From: Microbacterium yannicii PS01
Lineage (GTDB): Bacteria > Actinomycetota > Actinomycetes > Actinomycetales > Microbacteriaceae
DNA: 64,000 bases
Assembly: GCF_000304335.1 (NCBI RefSeq)
Contig: NZ_CAJF01000006.1
Coordinates: forward strand, 91,530-155,529
Direction: 5' to 3'
Part shown: positions 24,885-33,755 of the stretch, piece by piece
Layout: each line of letters begins with the position of its first letter
How positions within the stretch are numbered: position 1 is the first letter of the stretch
Notes under the pieces: model-generated
Told to the model about the DNA's origin: nothing
Seen by the model: only the letters and a program-made list of their open reading frames with translations
The model's database searches: none
Position numbers and translations under genes: made by a program

Positions 24885-26171
24885 TTACGCCTTCGCGGCC
24901 GCGTCCTGGACGGCCTCGACGATGCCCTCCGGTGAACCGCCGCCCGCCAGCATGTCGACGACGGCCACGTTCAGCGCGTTGCCCACGTTCTGGCCGTAGA
25001 CGGTGTCGAGCCACTGCGTCGCGAACGGCGCGGCGTTGTAGGCGGCGAGGATGTCCTGCAGGTACGGCTCGGTGACGGCCTCCTGTGCGACGGTGTTGAC
25101 CGGCGGCGCGTTGAACGCCTCGTAGTACGCCGTCTGCACCTCGGCCGTGCCGAGGTAGTTGAGGAAGTCGACGCATGCGTCCGGGGCATCGACCGAGCAG
25201 GAGTACCCGTCGACGCCGCCCATCATCGATCCGGGCTCGCCCTCGCCACCCGACACCTCGGGGAAGGGGAACCAGCCGAGGTCGGGCAGGGGCTGCTGGT
25301 CGGGCGTGAGCCCCGCGATGACGCCGGGGTTCCAGGCGCCCATGAGCTCCATGCCGGCCTGGTGGTTGGCGATGAGGCCTGCCGAGCTGCCGGCGCCCTG
25401 CTGAGCGGACGTCGTCAGGTAGCCGTCGTTGAACGGCTCCAGTGCGGCGAGCTCCTGCAGGTCCTCACCGGCGGCGATCCAGCACTCGTCGTCGAAGACC
25501 ATCTCGTCGGCGGCCTTGGCCAGCGTCTCCGGGCTGCACTCGCGCAGAGCGAACCAGTAGTACCAGTGCGCGGCGGGCCAGGCGTCCTTCGCGCCGAGGG
25601 CGATCGGGGCGATGCCCGCGCTCTTGAGCTGGTCGACCGTGCCCGCGAAGTCCTCGATCGTGGTCGGGTTCTCGGTGATGCCCGCTTCGGCGAACAGGTC
25701 CTGGCTGTAGAACATGCCGCCCGGGAGCACCGCGACCGGCAGTGCGTAGATCTTGCCGTCGAGGCTGTTGGCCGAGTAGGCCGCCTCGGGGATCTCGGAC
25801 TTCGCCGCCCCCTCGATGCCGTCGGTCAGGTCTTTCAGCTGACCGGCCTCGACCATCGCCGCCATCTTGCCGCCGCCGCGCTGGAGGAAGACGTCGGGCG
25901 CGTCGCCCGCGTTGAGCGCGGTCTGGAGCTTGCCGTCGAGGTCCTCGTTCTGCACCGACTGGATGTCGATCGTGACGCCGGGGTTCTCGGACTCGAAGTC
26001 CGCGACCGTCTCCTCCCAGAACGCCTTGCCCGGTCCGGTGGTCGAGTTGTGCCAGAGCGACATCGAGACGTCGCCGTCGGCCCCTCCGCTGTCGCCGCCC
26101 GCGCAGCCGCTCAGCGCGAGCGCGCCGACGATGAGTGCCGCAGAGCCGACGAGGATTCGTCTGCCGTACAT
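24885..26171 (-). CDS. extracellular sugar-binding lipoprotein
   Basis: A 428-residue substrate-binding lipoprotein of the cluster-1 sugar ABC family. The signal peptide MYGRRILVGSAALIVGALAL ends in lipobox LSGC, giving a lipid-anchored mature protein. The body shows DVFLQRGGGKMAAMVEAGQLKDL and FPEVSGGEG, typical of this class. The ATG at 26171 has an AGGTGG ribosome site; a longer frame would place the signal peptide internally. It is the first gene of the operon with two permeases and the GH3 enzyme. The divergent LacI regulator 158 bp away is its likely controller. Confidence 0.92.
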   Translation of the reverse strand: MYGRRILVGSAALIVGALALSGCAGGDSGGADGDVSMSLWHNSTTGPGKAFWEETVADFESENPGVTIDIQSVQNEDLDGKLQTALNAGDAPDVFLQRGGGKMAAMVEAGQLKDLTDGIEGAAKSEIPEAAYSANSLDGKIYALPVAVLPGGMFYSQDLFAEAGITENPTTIEDFAGTVDQLKSAGIAPIALGAKDAWPAAHWYYWFALRECSPETLAKAADEMVFDDECWIAAGEDLQELAALEPFNDGYLTTSAQQGAGSSAGLIANHQAGMELMGAWNPGVIAGLTPDQQPLPDLGWFPFPEVSGGEGEPGSMMGGVDGYSCSVDAPDACVDFLNYLGTAEVQTAYYEAFNAPPVNTVAQEAVTEPYLQDILAAYNAAPFATQWLDTVYGQNVGNALNVAVVDMLAGGGSPEGIVEAVQDAAAKA

Positions 26172-26286
26172 GTGATCCACCTGTTCTCCTCGTTGAGTGA
26201 CGCTGATTCTCCAGCGCAGGACACTCCCGGCCTGGGTGCTTCGGTGGCCGGGATTCACGATGGTGGCAATCCTCGCGGAAAGTGTC

Positions 26287-26300
26287 AAACGTTTTCGAAA
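26287..26300. promoter_or_regulatory. LacI-type operator candidate (AAACGTTTTCGAAA)
   Basis: The site contains the perfect palindrome TTTCGAAA (26293-26300) with central CG in an unusually AT-rich stretch between the divergent sugar-binding protein and LacI genes. Its position suits control of both. Confidence 0.55.
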
Positions 26301-26329
26301 TCATTTTCCATGACGTAGATTTCTCTTCC

Positions 26330-27331
26330 ATGACGCGCAGGCCGACGATCCACGACGTGGCGAAAGCCGCCGGCGTCTCGGTCGCGACCGTGTCGAAGGC
26401 GGTCAACGGGCGCTACGGCGTGGCCGACGAGACGGTGCAGCGCGTGCTCGCCGAAGTCGAGCGCCTCGGCTACGCGTCGAGCCTGGTGGCGAGCAGCATG
26501 CGCTCGCGCCGAACGGGCGTGATCGGCGTGCTGGTTCCCGACTTCGAGCCCTTCAGCGCCGAGGTGCTCAAGGGCGTCGGTGCGGGTCTGAACGATTCGC
26601 TGTACGACGTGGTCGCCTACGCGGGTGTTCGCCATCACGCCTCCGCGGGATGGGAGCGGCGGTCGCTGCAGCGGCTGTCGGGAACCCTCATCGATGCCGC
26701 GATCCTGGTGACTCCCACGGTGCTGACGGCGGCGGTGGAGATCCCCGTCGTCGCGGTGGACCCACACACCGGACACGGCGACATGCCGACCGTCGAATCC
26801 GACAGCTTCGGCGGCGCGCTGCAGGCGACGCGGTACCTGATCGAGCTCGGGCACCGGCGGATCGGGTTCCTCGCCGGCCGGCCCGACCTGCGCTCGGCCC
26901 AGCTGCGCGAAGCCGGCTACCGGCAGGCGCTGGCCGATGCCGGCATCCCGTTCCATCCCCGGCTCATGGAGGTCGGCCGCTACGACCCGGACGCCGCCGC
27001 CGAGGCGGCGCACCGGCTGCTCGCCTGCCCCACCCCGCCGACCGCGGTCTTCGCGGCGAACGACATCTCCGCCCTGGCCGTGCTCGACGTGGCGGCCGAT
27101 CTCGGGCTCACGGTGCCGGGCGATCTCTCCGTCGTCGGTTTCGACGATGTGCCCGAGGCCTCCCGCCGCGTTCCGGCACTCACCACGATCCGTCAGCCGA
27201 TGCACCGCCTGGGCATGGTGGCCGCGCAGCTGGTCACGGCGATCATCGACGGCGAGACGCCCGAGCATCCGCGGGTCCAGCTGCCCACCCGGCTGGTGCC
27301 GCGTGCGACGACCGCCCCGCCGGGCCGCTGA
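26330..27331 (+). CDS. LacI family transcriptional regulator
   Basis: A 333-residue repressor. MTRRPTIHDVAKAAGVSVATVSKAVNG is the helix-turn-helix, then hinge and a sugar-binding sensor domain ending VPALTTIRQPMHRLG. The ATG at 26330 is the natural start for the HTH, although the frame is open from 26282. It is divergent from the sugar ABC operon, with an operator-like AAACGTTTTCGAAA between them, so it probably represses transport and hydrolysis of the corresponding oligosaccharide. Confidence 0.92.
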   Translation: MTRRPTIHDVAKAAGVSVATVSKAVNGRYGVADETVQRVLAEVERLGYASSLVASSMRSRRTGVIGVLVPDFEPFSAEVLKGVGAGLNDSLYDVVAYAGVRHHASAGWERRSLQRLSGTLIDAAILVTPTVLTAAVEIPVVAVDPHTGHGDMPTVESDSFGGALQATRYLIELGHRRIGFLAGRPDLRSAQLREAGYRQALADAGIPFHPRLMEVGRYDPDAAAEAAHRLLACPTPPTAVFAANDISALAVLDVAADLGLTVPGDLSVVGFDDVPEASRRVPALTTIRQPMHRLGMVAAQLVTAIIDGETPEHPRVQLPTRLVPRATTAPPGR

Positions 27332-27370
27332 CGCTGCCGCCTCGAGACCGGTCACGGCGGAGTCCCGGCG

Positions 27371-28549
27371 CTAGGCTCGACTGCTCAGCACCGACATCGG
27401 GTCGCGCAGCAGCGGGGCGAACGCGATCTCGGCCGCGCCGATGAGCAGGCGATCCTCGGCGAGGACGGCCACGCGGATGTCGAGATCCTCCACGTTCGCG
27501 GGCATCGCCTGCGCCGCCACGAGGTCCATCAGCCCGGGCAGGTCATGGCCGGCCAGCGTCGCGAGGAAGCCGCCGACGACGACCACGGACGGATTGAGGA
27601 CGTTGACCGCGTTGGCCAGCGCGGTGGAGAGGATCCGGCGCTGCCGTTCGACCTCTGCGGCCGCCTCGGGAACGCGTGAGGCGGCGAGGGCGGTCGCCAG
27701 TGTGGGCTCGTCGGCGGCGTGCAGCCCGACGACCTCGAGCAGGCGCGCGCGGCTCACCTCGTCCTCGAGCACTCCGGCTCGCGCTCGCCGGTCGGCGTCC
27801 GACGCGATGCCCGGACGGTTCTGGCCGAACTCGCCCGCGTAGCCCCGGGCCCCGGGCACGGCGACGCCGCCGACGATCAAGCCGCCGCCGATGCCGCTGG
27901 CCCCGCCGTTGAGGTAGACGACATCGTCGATGCCGCGCGCCGCTCCGAAGAGGTGCTCCGCGAGAGCGGCGAGACTCGCGTCGTTGCCCACCGCGACCGG
28001 CAGCCCCGCCGCGGACTCCACGAGATCGCGCACCGGGGCATCCGTCCAGCGCAGGTGAGGCGCATCGCGAACGAGTCCGTCCGCGGCGCGGACGAGGCCC
28101 GGGATCGCGAGCCCGACTCCGGCGATCAGGCAGCCGTCGAGATCGGTTCGTCGCCAGGCCTCCAGGCGCTCGGCGACGATCTGCGCGGTCTCGTCGGGGG
28201 TGAGCAGGTGGTCGACCTCGATGCGCTCGCGCCGGCGGATGCCGCGGTCAAGACCCACCGCGCCGATCTCGATGGCGTCCACCTCGGGGTTCACCGCGAT
28301 GGCGACGACCCGACTGTCGGCCACCACCATCGGGGAGGGCCGCCCGACGCGCCGGGACGGGTCGGGAGCCCGTTCCTCGAGCAGCCCGCGCTGCGCGAGC
28401 GTGGCCACCAGGTCGGCGATCGTCGAGCGATTGAGGCCGGTGAGCTCGGTGAGCGAGGCCCGCGACAGCGGTCCGTCGACGTGCACGAGGCGCAGCAGGC
28501 GTGCGAGGTTCCGCTGACGCACTCCCTCGGCGGGCAACTGGTCGGTCAC
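27371..28549 (-). CDS. xylR: ROK family XylR-type repressor
   Basis: A 392-residue ROK protein with an N-terminal winged helix ([38 protein letters not shown]) and a sugar-kinase-like sensor domain ([31 protein letters not shown]). The typical ROK zinc motif is not obvious, as in many repressors that do not phosphorylate sugar. It is divergent from xylA, and the GTTGT...ACAAC inverted repeat at 28603-28617 is a plausible operator. The gene name rests on context; xylose as inducer is inferred. Confidence 0.8.
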   Translation of the reverse strand: MTDQLPAEGVRQRNLARLLRLVHVDGPLSRASLTELTGLNRSTIADLVATLAQRGLLEERAPDPSRRVGRPSPMVVADSRVVAIAVNPEVDAIEIGAVGLDRGIRRRERIEVDHLLTPDETAQIVAERLEAWRRTDLDGCLIAGVGLAIPGLVRAADGLVRDAPHLRWTDAPVRDLVESAAGLPVAVGNDASLAALAEHLFGAARGIDDVVYLNGGASGIGGGLIVGGVAVPGARGYAGEFGQNRPGIASDADRRARAGVLEDEVSRARLLEVVGLHAADEPTLATALAASRVPEAAAEVERQRRILSTALANAVNVLNPSVVVVGGFLATLAGHDLPGLMDLVAAQAMPANVEDLDIRVAVLAEDRLLIGAAEIAFAPLLRDPMSVLSSRA

Positions 28550-28597
28550 CGCTTCACTGTACGGGTCGTTGGCCGGTGGACGTGGGACCTGGAGTGG

Positions 28598-28617
28598 TAT
28601 AGGTTGTCTTCAACAAC
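28598..28617 (+). promoter_or_regulatory. xylA promoter -10 and XylR operator candidate
   Basis: TATAGG (28598-28603) is a candidate -10. It abuts an inverted repeat GTTGT-CTTCA-ACAAC (28603-28617), placed where a repressor would block transcription of xylA. The region is AT-rich compared with its surroundings. Confidence 0.5.
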
Positions 28618-28645
28618 AATTAGTTCACCGCCGAACAGGAGCACC

Positions 28646-29833
28646 ATGCCCACCCCCACGCGCGACGACAAGTTCTCGTTCGGACTCTGGACCGTCGGCT
28701 ACAACGGCACCGACCCGTTCGGCGGCCCCACCCGTCCCGCCCTCGACGTCGTCCACGCCGTCGAGAAGCTCGCCGAACTCGGCGCCTACGGCCTGACCTT
28801 CCACGACGACGACCTGTTCGCCTTCGGGTCGAGCGAGGCCGAGCGCCAGAACCAGATCGACCGCCTCAAGGGCGCGCTGGCCGACACCGGCCTGATCGTG
28901 CCGATGGTCACGACCAACCTCTTCTCGGCCCCCGTCTTCAAGGACGGCGGCTTCACCGCGAACGACCGCGAGGTGCGCCGCTTCGCGCTGCGCAAGGTCT
29001 TCCGTCAGCTCGACCTCGGTGCCGAGCTGGGCGCCAAGACGTTCGTCATGTGGGGCGGCCGCGAGGGCGCCGAGTACGACTCTGCCAAGGACATCCGCGC
29101 CGCGCTCGAGCGCTACCGCGAGGCCGTGAACCTGCTCGGCGACTACGTCACCGACAAGGGCTATGACATCCGCTTCGCCATCGAGCCCAAGCCCAACGAG
29201 CCCCGCGGCGACATCCTGCTGCCCACGCTCGGCCACGCGATCGCCTTCATCGACTCGCTCGAGCGCCCCGAGCTCGTGGGCCTGAACCCCGAGGTCGGGC
29301 ACGAGCAGATGGCGGGCCTGAACTTCGCCGCCGGCATCGCGCAGGCGCTGTACCACGGCAAGCTCTTCCACATCGACCTCAACGGTCAGCGCGGCATCAA
29401 GTACGACCAGGACCTCGTCTTCGGCCACGGAGACCTGCACAACGCCTTCGCGCTCGTCGACCTGCTCGAGAACGGCGGACCCGGCGGTGTGCCGGCGTAC
29501 GACGGTCCGCGCCACTTCGACTACAAGCCCTCGCGCACCGAGGACGAGACGGGCGTGTGGGAGTCGGCAGCGGCGAACATGCGCACCTACCTGCTGCTCA
29601 AGGAGCGTGCCGCGGCCTTCCGCGCCGACCCCGAGGTGCAGGAGGCGCTCGAGGCCGCGAAGGTCTTCGAGCTCTCGACCCCGACCCTGGGCGAGGGCGA
29701 GACGTACGACGACTTCCTCGCCGACCGCTCGGCCTACGAGGACTTCGACACCGACGCCTACCTCGGTGGCAAGGGCGGCGGCTTCGTCCGCCTGCAGCAG
29801 CTCGCGACCGAGCACCTGCTCGGCGCTCGCTGA
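28646..29833 (+). CDS. xylA: xylose isomerase
   Basis: A 395-residue xylose isomerase, converting D-xylose to D-xylulose with two divalent metals. Catalytic and metal motifs are all present: the TFHDDDL His/Asp pair, WGGREG, the metal Glu in [29 protein letters not shown] and [12 protein letters not shown]. Length matches the actinobacterial class-I enzymes (~390). The ATG at 28646 is preceded by CAGGAG; the longer frame is antisense to the ROK gene. It is followed by xylB, with a palindromic repeat between them. Confidence 0.97.
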   Translation: MPTPTRDDKFSFGLWTVGYNGTDPFGGPTRPALDVVHAVEKLAELGAYGLTFHDDDLFAFGSSEAERQNQIDRLKGALADTGLIVPMVTTNLFSAPVFKDGGFTANDREVRRFALRKVFRQLDLGAELGAKTFVMWGGREGAEYDSAKDIRAALERYREAVNLLGDYVTDKGYDIRFAIEPKPNEPRGDILLPTLGHAIAFIDSLERPELVGLNPEVGHEQMAGLNFAAGIAQALYHGKLFHIDLNGQRGIKYDQDLVFGHGDLHNAFALVDLLENGGPGGVPAYDGPRHFDYKPSRTEDETGVWESAAANMRTYLLLKERAAAFRADPEVQEALEAAKVFELSTPTLGEGETYDDFLADRSAYEDFDTDAYLGGKGGGFVRLQQLATEHLLGAR

Positions 29834-29850
29834 CACCTCCGGCATCCGAG

Positions 29851-29899
29851 TCGCCATGACACGCCGGTCCGCGCGCTGCGGGCCGGCGTGTCGTGGCGA
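29851..29899. repeat. REP-like inverted repeat, copy 2
   Basis: Arms TCGCCATGACACGCCGG (29851-29867) and CCGGCGTGTCGTGGCGA (29883-29899) pair with one wobble around a 15-base loop. The arm sequence matches copy 1 at 958-1006. It lies between xylA and xylB and could also attenuate or stabilise the transcript. Confidence 0.7.
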
Positions 29900-29929
29900 G
29901 TCGGGCAATCGCTTCAAGAAGGAGCCGAG

Positions 29930-31255
29930 ATGGCACTGGTGATGGGCGTCGACTCGTCGACGCAGTCCTGCAAGGTCGTGATCGTCGATGCCGCGAGGGG
30001 CACGGTCGTTCGCACCGGGCGTGCGTCGCACCCGGACGGCACGTCGGTCGCTCCGGAAGCCTGGTGGCAGGCGCTGCAGTCCGCGATCGCCGACGCCGGC
30101 GGCCTCGGCGACGACGACTCCGGGCCGGCCGCCGTCGAGGCGTGGGCCATCGGTGGGCAGCAACACGGGATGGTCGCACTCGACGCCGACGGGCGGGTGA
30201 TCCGCGACGCGCTGCTGTGGAACGACACTCGCTCGGCACAGGCGGCCGCGGACCTGATCGCCGAGTTCGGGCCCGACGAGCTCGCCCGTCGCACCGGACT
30301 TGTGCCCGTGGCATCCTTCACCATCACGAAGCTGCGGTGGCTGCGCGATCACGAGCCCGACAACGCCGGCCGCGTGGCGGCCGTCGCCCTTCCCCACGAC
30401 TGGCTCACCTGGCGCCTGCGCGGCTTCGGTCCGGTCGGAGAATCGCCGCGCGGCCCGGTGCTCGACGAACTCGTGACCGACCGCTCCGACGCGTCGGGCA
30501 CCGGCTACTGGAACCCCGCCACCGGGGGATACGACCGCGATCTGCTCGTGGCGGCGCTCGGCCACGACGCCGTGCTGCCGCGCGTCCTCGGACCCGCCGA
30601 GTGGGTCACGGATGCCGCCGGCCGGCGCGTCGGCGGAGGCGCCGGCGACAACGCGGGCGCCGCCCTCGGGCTCGGCGCCGGCCCCGGAGACGTGGTCGTG
30701 TCGATCGGCACGAGCGGCACGGTCTTCGCGGTGAGCGAGGAGCGGACGGTGGACCCCACTGGCACCGTCGCCGGCTTCGCCGACTGCACGGGCCGGTTCC
30801 TTCCCCTGGTCGCGACGCTCAATGCGGCGCGCGTGCTCGACGCCATCGGGCGCGTGCTGGGTGTGGACCACGCCGAGCTCTCCCGTCTCGCGCTCGCCGC
30901 GGAGCCGGGTGCCGGCGGCCTCGCCCTCGTGCCCTATTTCGAGGGCGAGCGCACCCCGAACCTCCCCGATGCCACGGCGTCGCTGACCGGCATGACCCTC
31001 GCCTCGACGACCCGCGAGAACCTCGCTCGCGCCGCCGTCGAGGGGATGCTCTCGGGACTCGCGGCGGGGCTGGAAGCCCTGCGCGGACTGGGCGTGCCGC
31101 TCGAGCGGGCGCTCCTCGTCGGAGGCGGCGCACAGTCCGACGCCGTCCGCGCGATCGCGCCCCTCGTGGTCGGGCTGCCGGTCGAGGTTCCCCAGCCGGG
31201 GGAGTACGTCGCCCTCGGCGCCGCTCGCCAGGCGGCTGGGATTCTGTCGTCCTGA
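29930..31255 (+). CDS. xylB: xylulokinase
   Basis: A 441-residue FGGY-family kinase, ATP-dependent phosphorylation of D-xylulose to xylulose 5-phosphate for the pentose phosphate pathway. Motifs: [16 protein letters not shown] at the N-terminus, the xylulokinase substrate segment [28 protein letters not shown], the ATP region [15 protein letters not shown] and [15 protein letters not shown], and [15 protein letters not shown]. The ATG at 29930 follows AAGGAG. It lies 96 bp after xylA and probably shares its promoter and XylR control. Confidence 0.95.
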   Translation: MALVMGVDSSTQSCKVVIVDAARGTVVRTGRASHPDGTSVAPEAWWQALQSAIADAGGLGDDDSGPAAVEAWAIGGQQHGMVALDADGRVIRDALLWNDTRSAQAAADLIAEFGPDELARRTGLVPVASFTITKLRWLRDHEPDNAGRVAAVALPHDWLTWRLRGFGPVGESPRGPVLDELVTDRSDASGTGYWNPATGGYDRDLLVAALGHDAVLPRVLGPAEWVTDAAGRRVGGGAGDNAGAALGLGAGPGDVVVSIGTSGTVFAVSEERTVDPTGTVAGFADCTGRFLPLVATLNAARVLDAIGRVLGVDHAELSRLALAAEPGAGGLALVPYFEGERTPNLPDATASLTGMTLASTTRENLARAAVEGMLSGLAAGLEALRGLGVPLERALLVGGGAQSDAVRAIAPLVVGLPVEVPQPGEYVALGAARQAAGILSS

Positions 31256-31432
31256 CCCTGATCAGCCGACGTCGCTGACCCGGCCCGCCCGGGCCCATGC
31301 GTGCCGGTCGAGTTCACAATTCAGTCTGCAGCGCGCGGCCACCTGCCCGAGGGCCCGTGAATCTGCGGTCCTGTCGGCGCACGTGCGCGAATCTTGCTGA
31401 GAACGGAGCACGACTCGCGCAAGAATGGGCGG

Positions 31433-32278
31433 ATGCCGCAGGCCGACGCCACCGATCAGCTCGACGCGATCGCCGCCGAGCTGTACGTGCTGCCGCCCGA
31501 CGAGTTCACCAAGGCGCGCAACAGCAGGGCCGGCATGGCCGACCGCGCGATCGCGCGTGAGGTGAAGGCGCTGCGCAAGCCCACCGTGGCCGCATGGACA
31601 GTGAACCTGCTCGCCCGCGAAGGTCAGCTGGCCGAGGCCATCGAGCTGTCGGCGGCGCTGCGCGAGGCGCAGGACGACCTCGACGCCGCCGAGATGTCTC
31701 GTCTCGGCCGCCAGCGACGCCAGCTCGTCGCCGCGCTCGCGACCCAGGCCGTCGACCTCGCGAAGGACGCCGGGGTGGTGGTCAGCGGGGCGGCGCGCGA
31801 AGATGTCGAGAAGACGATCAACGCGGCGGTGATGGATGCCGCGGCCGCCGCGGCGGTGCTGACCGGGCGCCTCGTGAAGCCGCTCGAGGCGGGGACGTTC
31901 GAAGCGGCCGACCTGGCCGACGCCGTCGGCGGTTCGGTTCCCGGTGTGGCGAGCCCCGCGCCGCGCGACGATCTGGCCGATCGCCGCGCGCGCAAAACGG
32001 CCGAGAAGGCCGCCCGTGAGGCCGAGCGCCTCGCGAACGAGGCCGAGCGCGAGCTGACGCGCATCGACGAGCGACGCGCCAAGGCCCAGGAGCGCGTAGA
32101 CCATCTGCGCGAGCGCATAGACGACCTGCGCCGAGATCTTCAGCGGCTCGAAGAAGACGCCGCCGCCGCGACCGGCAAGCTCGACGGCATCGAGGACGAG
32201 CGCCGCGATGCCGCGGCCAAGGCCCGCGCTGCCGCCGAGGAGTCCGAGCGCGCGCAGGCCGCACTCGACGACATCTGA
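31433..32278 (+). CDS. coiled-coil hypothetical protein
   Basis: A 281-residue protein. The N-terminal ~150 residues include a conserved-looking AAELYVLPPDEFTKARNSRA and ALRKPTVAAWTVNLL. The C-terminal ~110 residues are a charged, Ala/Glu/Arg-rich coiled coil (KAAREAERLANEAERELTRI and following). Proteins of this layout occur widely in actinobacteria without known function. There is no membrane segment or signal. AAGAAT lies 6 bases before the ATG, so it may be leaderless. Nothing else is visible in the 177-bp gap after xylB. Confidence 0.8.
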   Translation: MPQADATDQLDAIAAELYVLPPDEFTKARNSRAGMADRAIAREVKALRKPTVAAWTVNLLAREGQLAEAIELSAALREAQDDLDAAEMSRLGRQRRQLVAALATQAVDLAKDAGVVVSGAAREDVEKTINAAVMDAAAAAAVLTGRLVKPLEAGTFEAADLADAVGGSVPGVASPAPRDDLADRRARKTAEKAAREAERLANEAERELTRIDERRAKAQERVDHLRERIDDLRRDLQRLEEDAAAATGKLDGIEDERRDAAAKARAAAEESERAQAALDDI

Positions 32279-32350
32279 GCCGTCACCGGCGGAGGTCGCG
32301 GCATCCGATCTTCACAGCACTCTCGTAGTCGGCCTGCCTAGCGTGGGGGC

Positions 32351-33073
32351 ATGCTGAACCCCGCGTCGTTGGTGCCCGTGACAAGCGTCGATGACATGGA
32401 GATCACCGTCTCCGCAGCCGAGCTGAGGGAGATGCGCGACGGTCTTCAGCGATTCCTCATGGAGTACCGGTTCGGACTGCAGGAGGTCGAGACGAAGATC
32501 GGCATCCTGCGCGAGGAGTTCCTGCTCACCCACGACTACAACCCGATCGAGCACGTGTCGGGCCGCGTGAAATCGCCCGACAGCCTGGTCGAGAAGGTGC
32601 AGCGCAAGGGCATCGAAGCCGACTTCGGCTCGATCCGCCGCGGCATCACCGACATCGCCGGGGTGCGCATCACGTGCAGCTTCGTCGCCGACGTCTACCG
32701 GCTCTTCGATCTGCTCACCGCGCAGGACGACGTGCGGCTCATCCATGTCAAGGACTACATCGCCGAGCCCAAGGCCAACGGGTACAAGAGCCTGCACGCG
32801 ATCATCGAGGTGCCGGTGTTCCTGTCGACGGGCCGCATCGAAGTGCCCGTCGAGGTGCAGTTCCGCACCATCGCGATGGACTTCTGGGCCAGCCTCGAGC
32901 ACAAGATCTACTACAAGTACGACACGCGGGTGCCCGAGGAGCTGCTCGCGAGCCTGAAGGACGCCGCCGACACCGCCGCCGAGCTCGACGAGCGCATGGA
33001 GCGCCTGCACGGCGAGATCCGGGGCAGCAGAGACATCCGGGGCCGGCGAACCGTCCGCGTGCGGGAGGTCTGA
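32351..33073 (+). CDS. small alarmone synthetase (RelA/SpoT-domain GTP pyrophosphokinase)
   Basis: A 240-residue single-domain (p)ppGpp synthetase. The synthetase core shows RVKSPDSLVEKVQRKG, GITDIAGVRITCSFVADVYRLFDLL, the KANGYKSLHAII loop and EVQFRTIAMDFWASLEHKIYYKY. There is no HD hydrolase, TGS or ACT domain, so it is a SAS-type protein of the YjbM/YwaC kind, adding an alarmone source to the bifunctional Rel expected elsewhere. The ATG at 32351 lies 6 bases after TAGCGT, which supports this start and a leaderless transcript. Confidence 0.92.
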   Translation: MLNPASLVPVTSVDDMEITVSAAELREMRDGLQRFLMEYRFGLQEVETKIGILREEFLLTHDYNPIEHVSGRVKSPDSLVEKVQRKGIEADFGSIRRGITDIAGVRITCSFVADVYRLFDLLTAQDDVRLIHVKDYIAEPKANGYKSLHAIIEVPVFLSTGRIEVPVEVQFRTIAMDFWASLEHKIYYKYDTRVPEELLASLKDAADTAAELDERMERLHGEIRGSRDIRGRRTVRVREV

Positions 33074-33080
33074 CCGGCCG

Positions 33081-33689
33081 TCACTCGGCGAGCAGCGCCG
33101 TCGCGGAGTCGATGTATGCACTCACATCGCGAGGGCCGAAGACCGCCGTGTTCGCGACATACCCCTGAGCCAGGGTCGCGATGGTCCGCGCCGTGTCCGC
33201 CGCGAGGGCGTTGACGTCGGCGCTCGTGACCCTCCCGCCCGCCGCTTCCGCCCGATCCCGGGCCCAGGGCGTGACGGCCGCGGTGAGCGACGCCAGCAGA
33301 TGACCTGCGGTGCGCAGCATCTCGGCGTGCAGGTCGGGATCGACCATCGCCTCGCCCCAGAACTGCACGACGAGCGAGGTCGACAGGCCGGCCTCGCTGA
33401 ACACCGAGAGCATGCCGCGCAGGATCTCGCGCGGGGGCATGACATGGCCTCGGCTGCCGGCGGCCTCGAGCGCGTCGACGCGGGGGAAGAGGAACCTGCC
33501 CACCACATAGCGGGCGAGCTCGGCCTTGTTCGAGAAGTGCGAGTAGATCGCGCCGGTCGACAGCCCCGATTCCTCGACGATGTCGGCGATCGACGTGTCG
33601 CGCACGCCGTTGCGCTCGAGGCAACGAAGCGCCGCCCGGCCGATCTCATCGCGTCGCGCCTCGCGGTAGGCGTCCGAGACTCTGGGCAT
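33081..33689 (-). CDS. TetR family transcriptional regulator
   Basis: A 202-residue TetR protein with the HTH ALRCLERNGVRDTSIADIVEESGLSTGAIYSHFSNK at residues ~18-55, followed by a helical ligand domain. It is divergent from the membrane protein gene at 33756. The gap carries two related 14-bp palindromes (33696-33709 and 33727-33740) that are its likely binding sites, so it probably represses both itself and that gene. The ligand is unknown. Its 3' end converges on the alarmone synthetase gene 7 bp away. Confidence 0.9.
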   Translation of the reverse strand: MPRVSDAYREARRDEIGRAALRCLERNGVRDTSIADIVEESGLSTGAIYSHFSNKAELARYVVGRFLFPRVDALEAAGSRGHVMPPREILRGMLSVFSEAGLSTSLVVQFWGEAMVDPDLHAEMLRTAGHLLASLTAAVTPWARDRAEAAGGRVTSADVNALAADTARTIATLAQGYVANTAVFGPRDVSAYIDSATALLAE

Positions 33690-33695
33690 AGAAAG

Positions 33696-33709
33696 AGAAT
33701 AGCCATTCT
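33696..33709. promoter_or_regulatory. TetR operator site 1
   Basis: AGAAT-AGCC-ATTCT, a 5-bp-arm palindrome 6 bp before the TetR ATG. The neighbouring sequence is notably AT-rich. Confidence 0.6.
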
Positions 33710-33726
33710 GTTATCGTGACTTAAAC

Positions 33727-33740
33727 AGAACTTTCATTCT
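33727..33740. promoter_or_regulatory. TetR operator site 2
   Basis: AGAAC-TTTC-ATTCT has the same half-sites as site 1 and is offset by 31 bp, about three helical turns, so two dimers could bind the same DNA face. It lies 15 bp before the membrane protein start. Confidence 0.6.
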
Positions 33741-33755
33741 CTTTAGGGGGACGCC

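Noticed and set aside
31280..31296. GGCCCG-CC-CGGGCC as xylB terminator
   Set aside because: The 2-base loop is too tight and no supporting feature is seen, so it was not listed.
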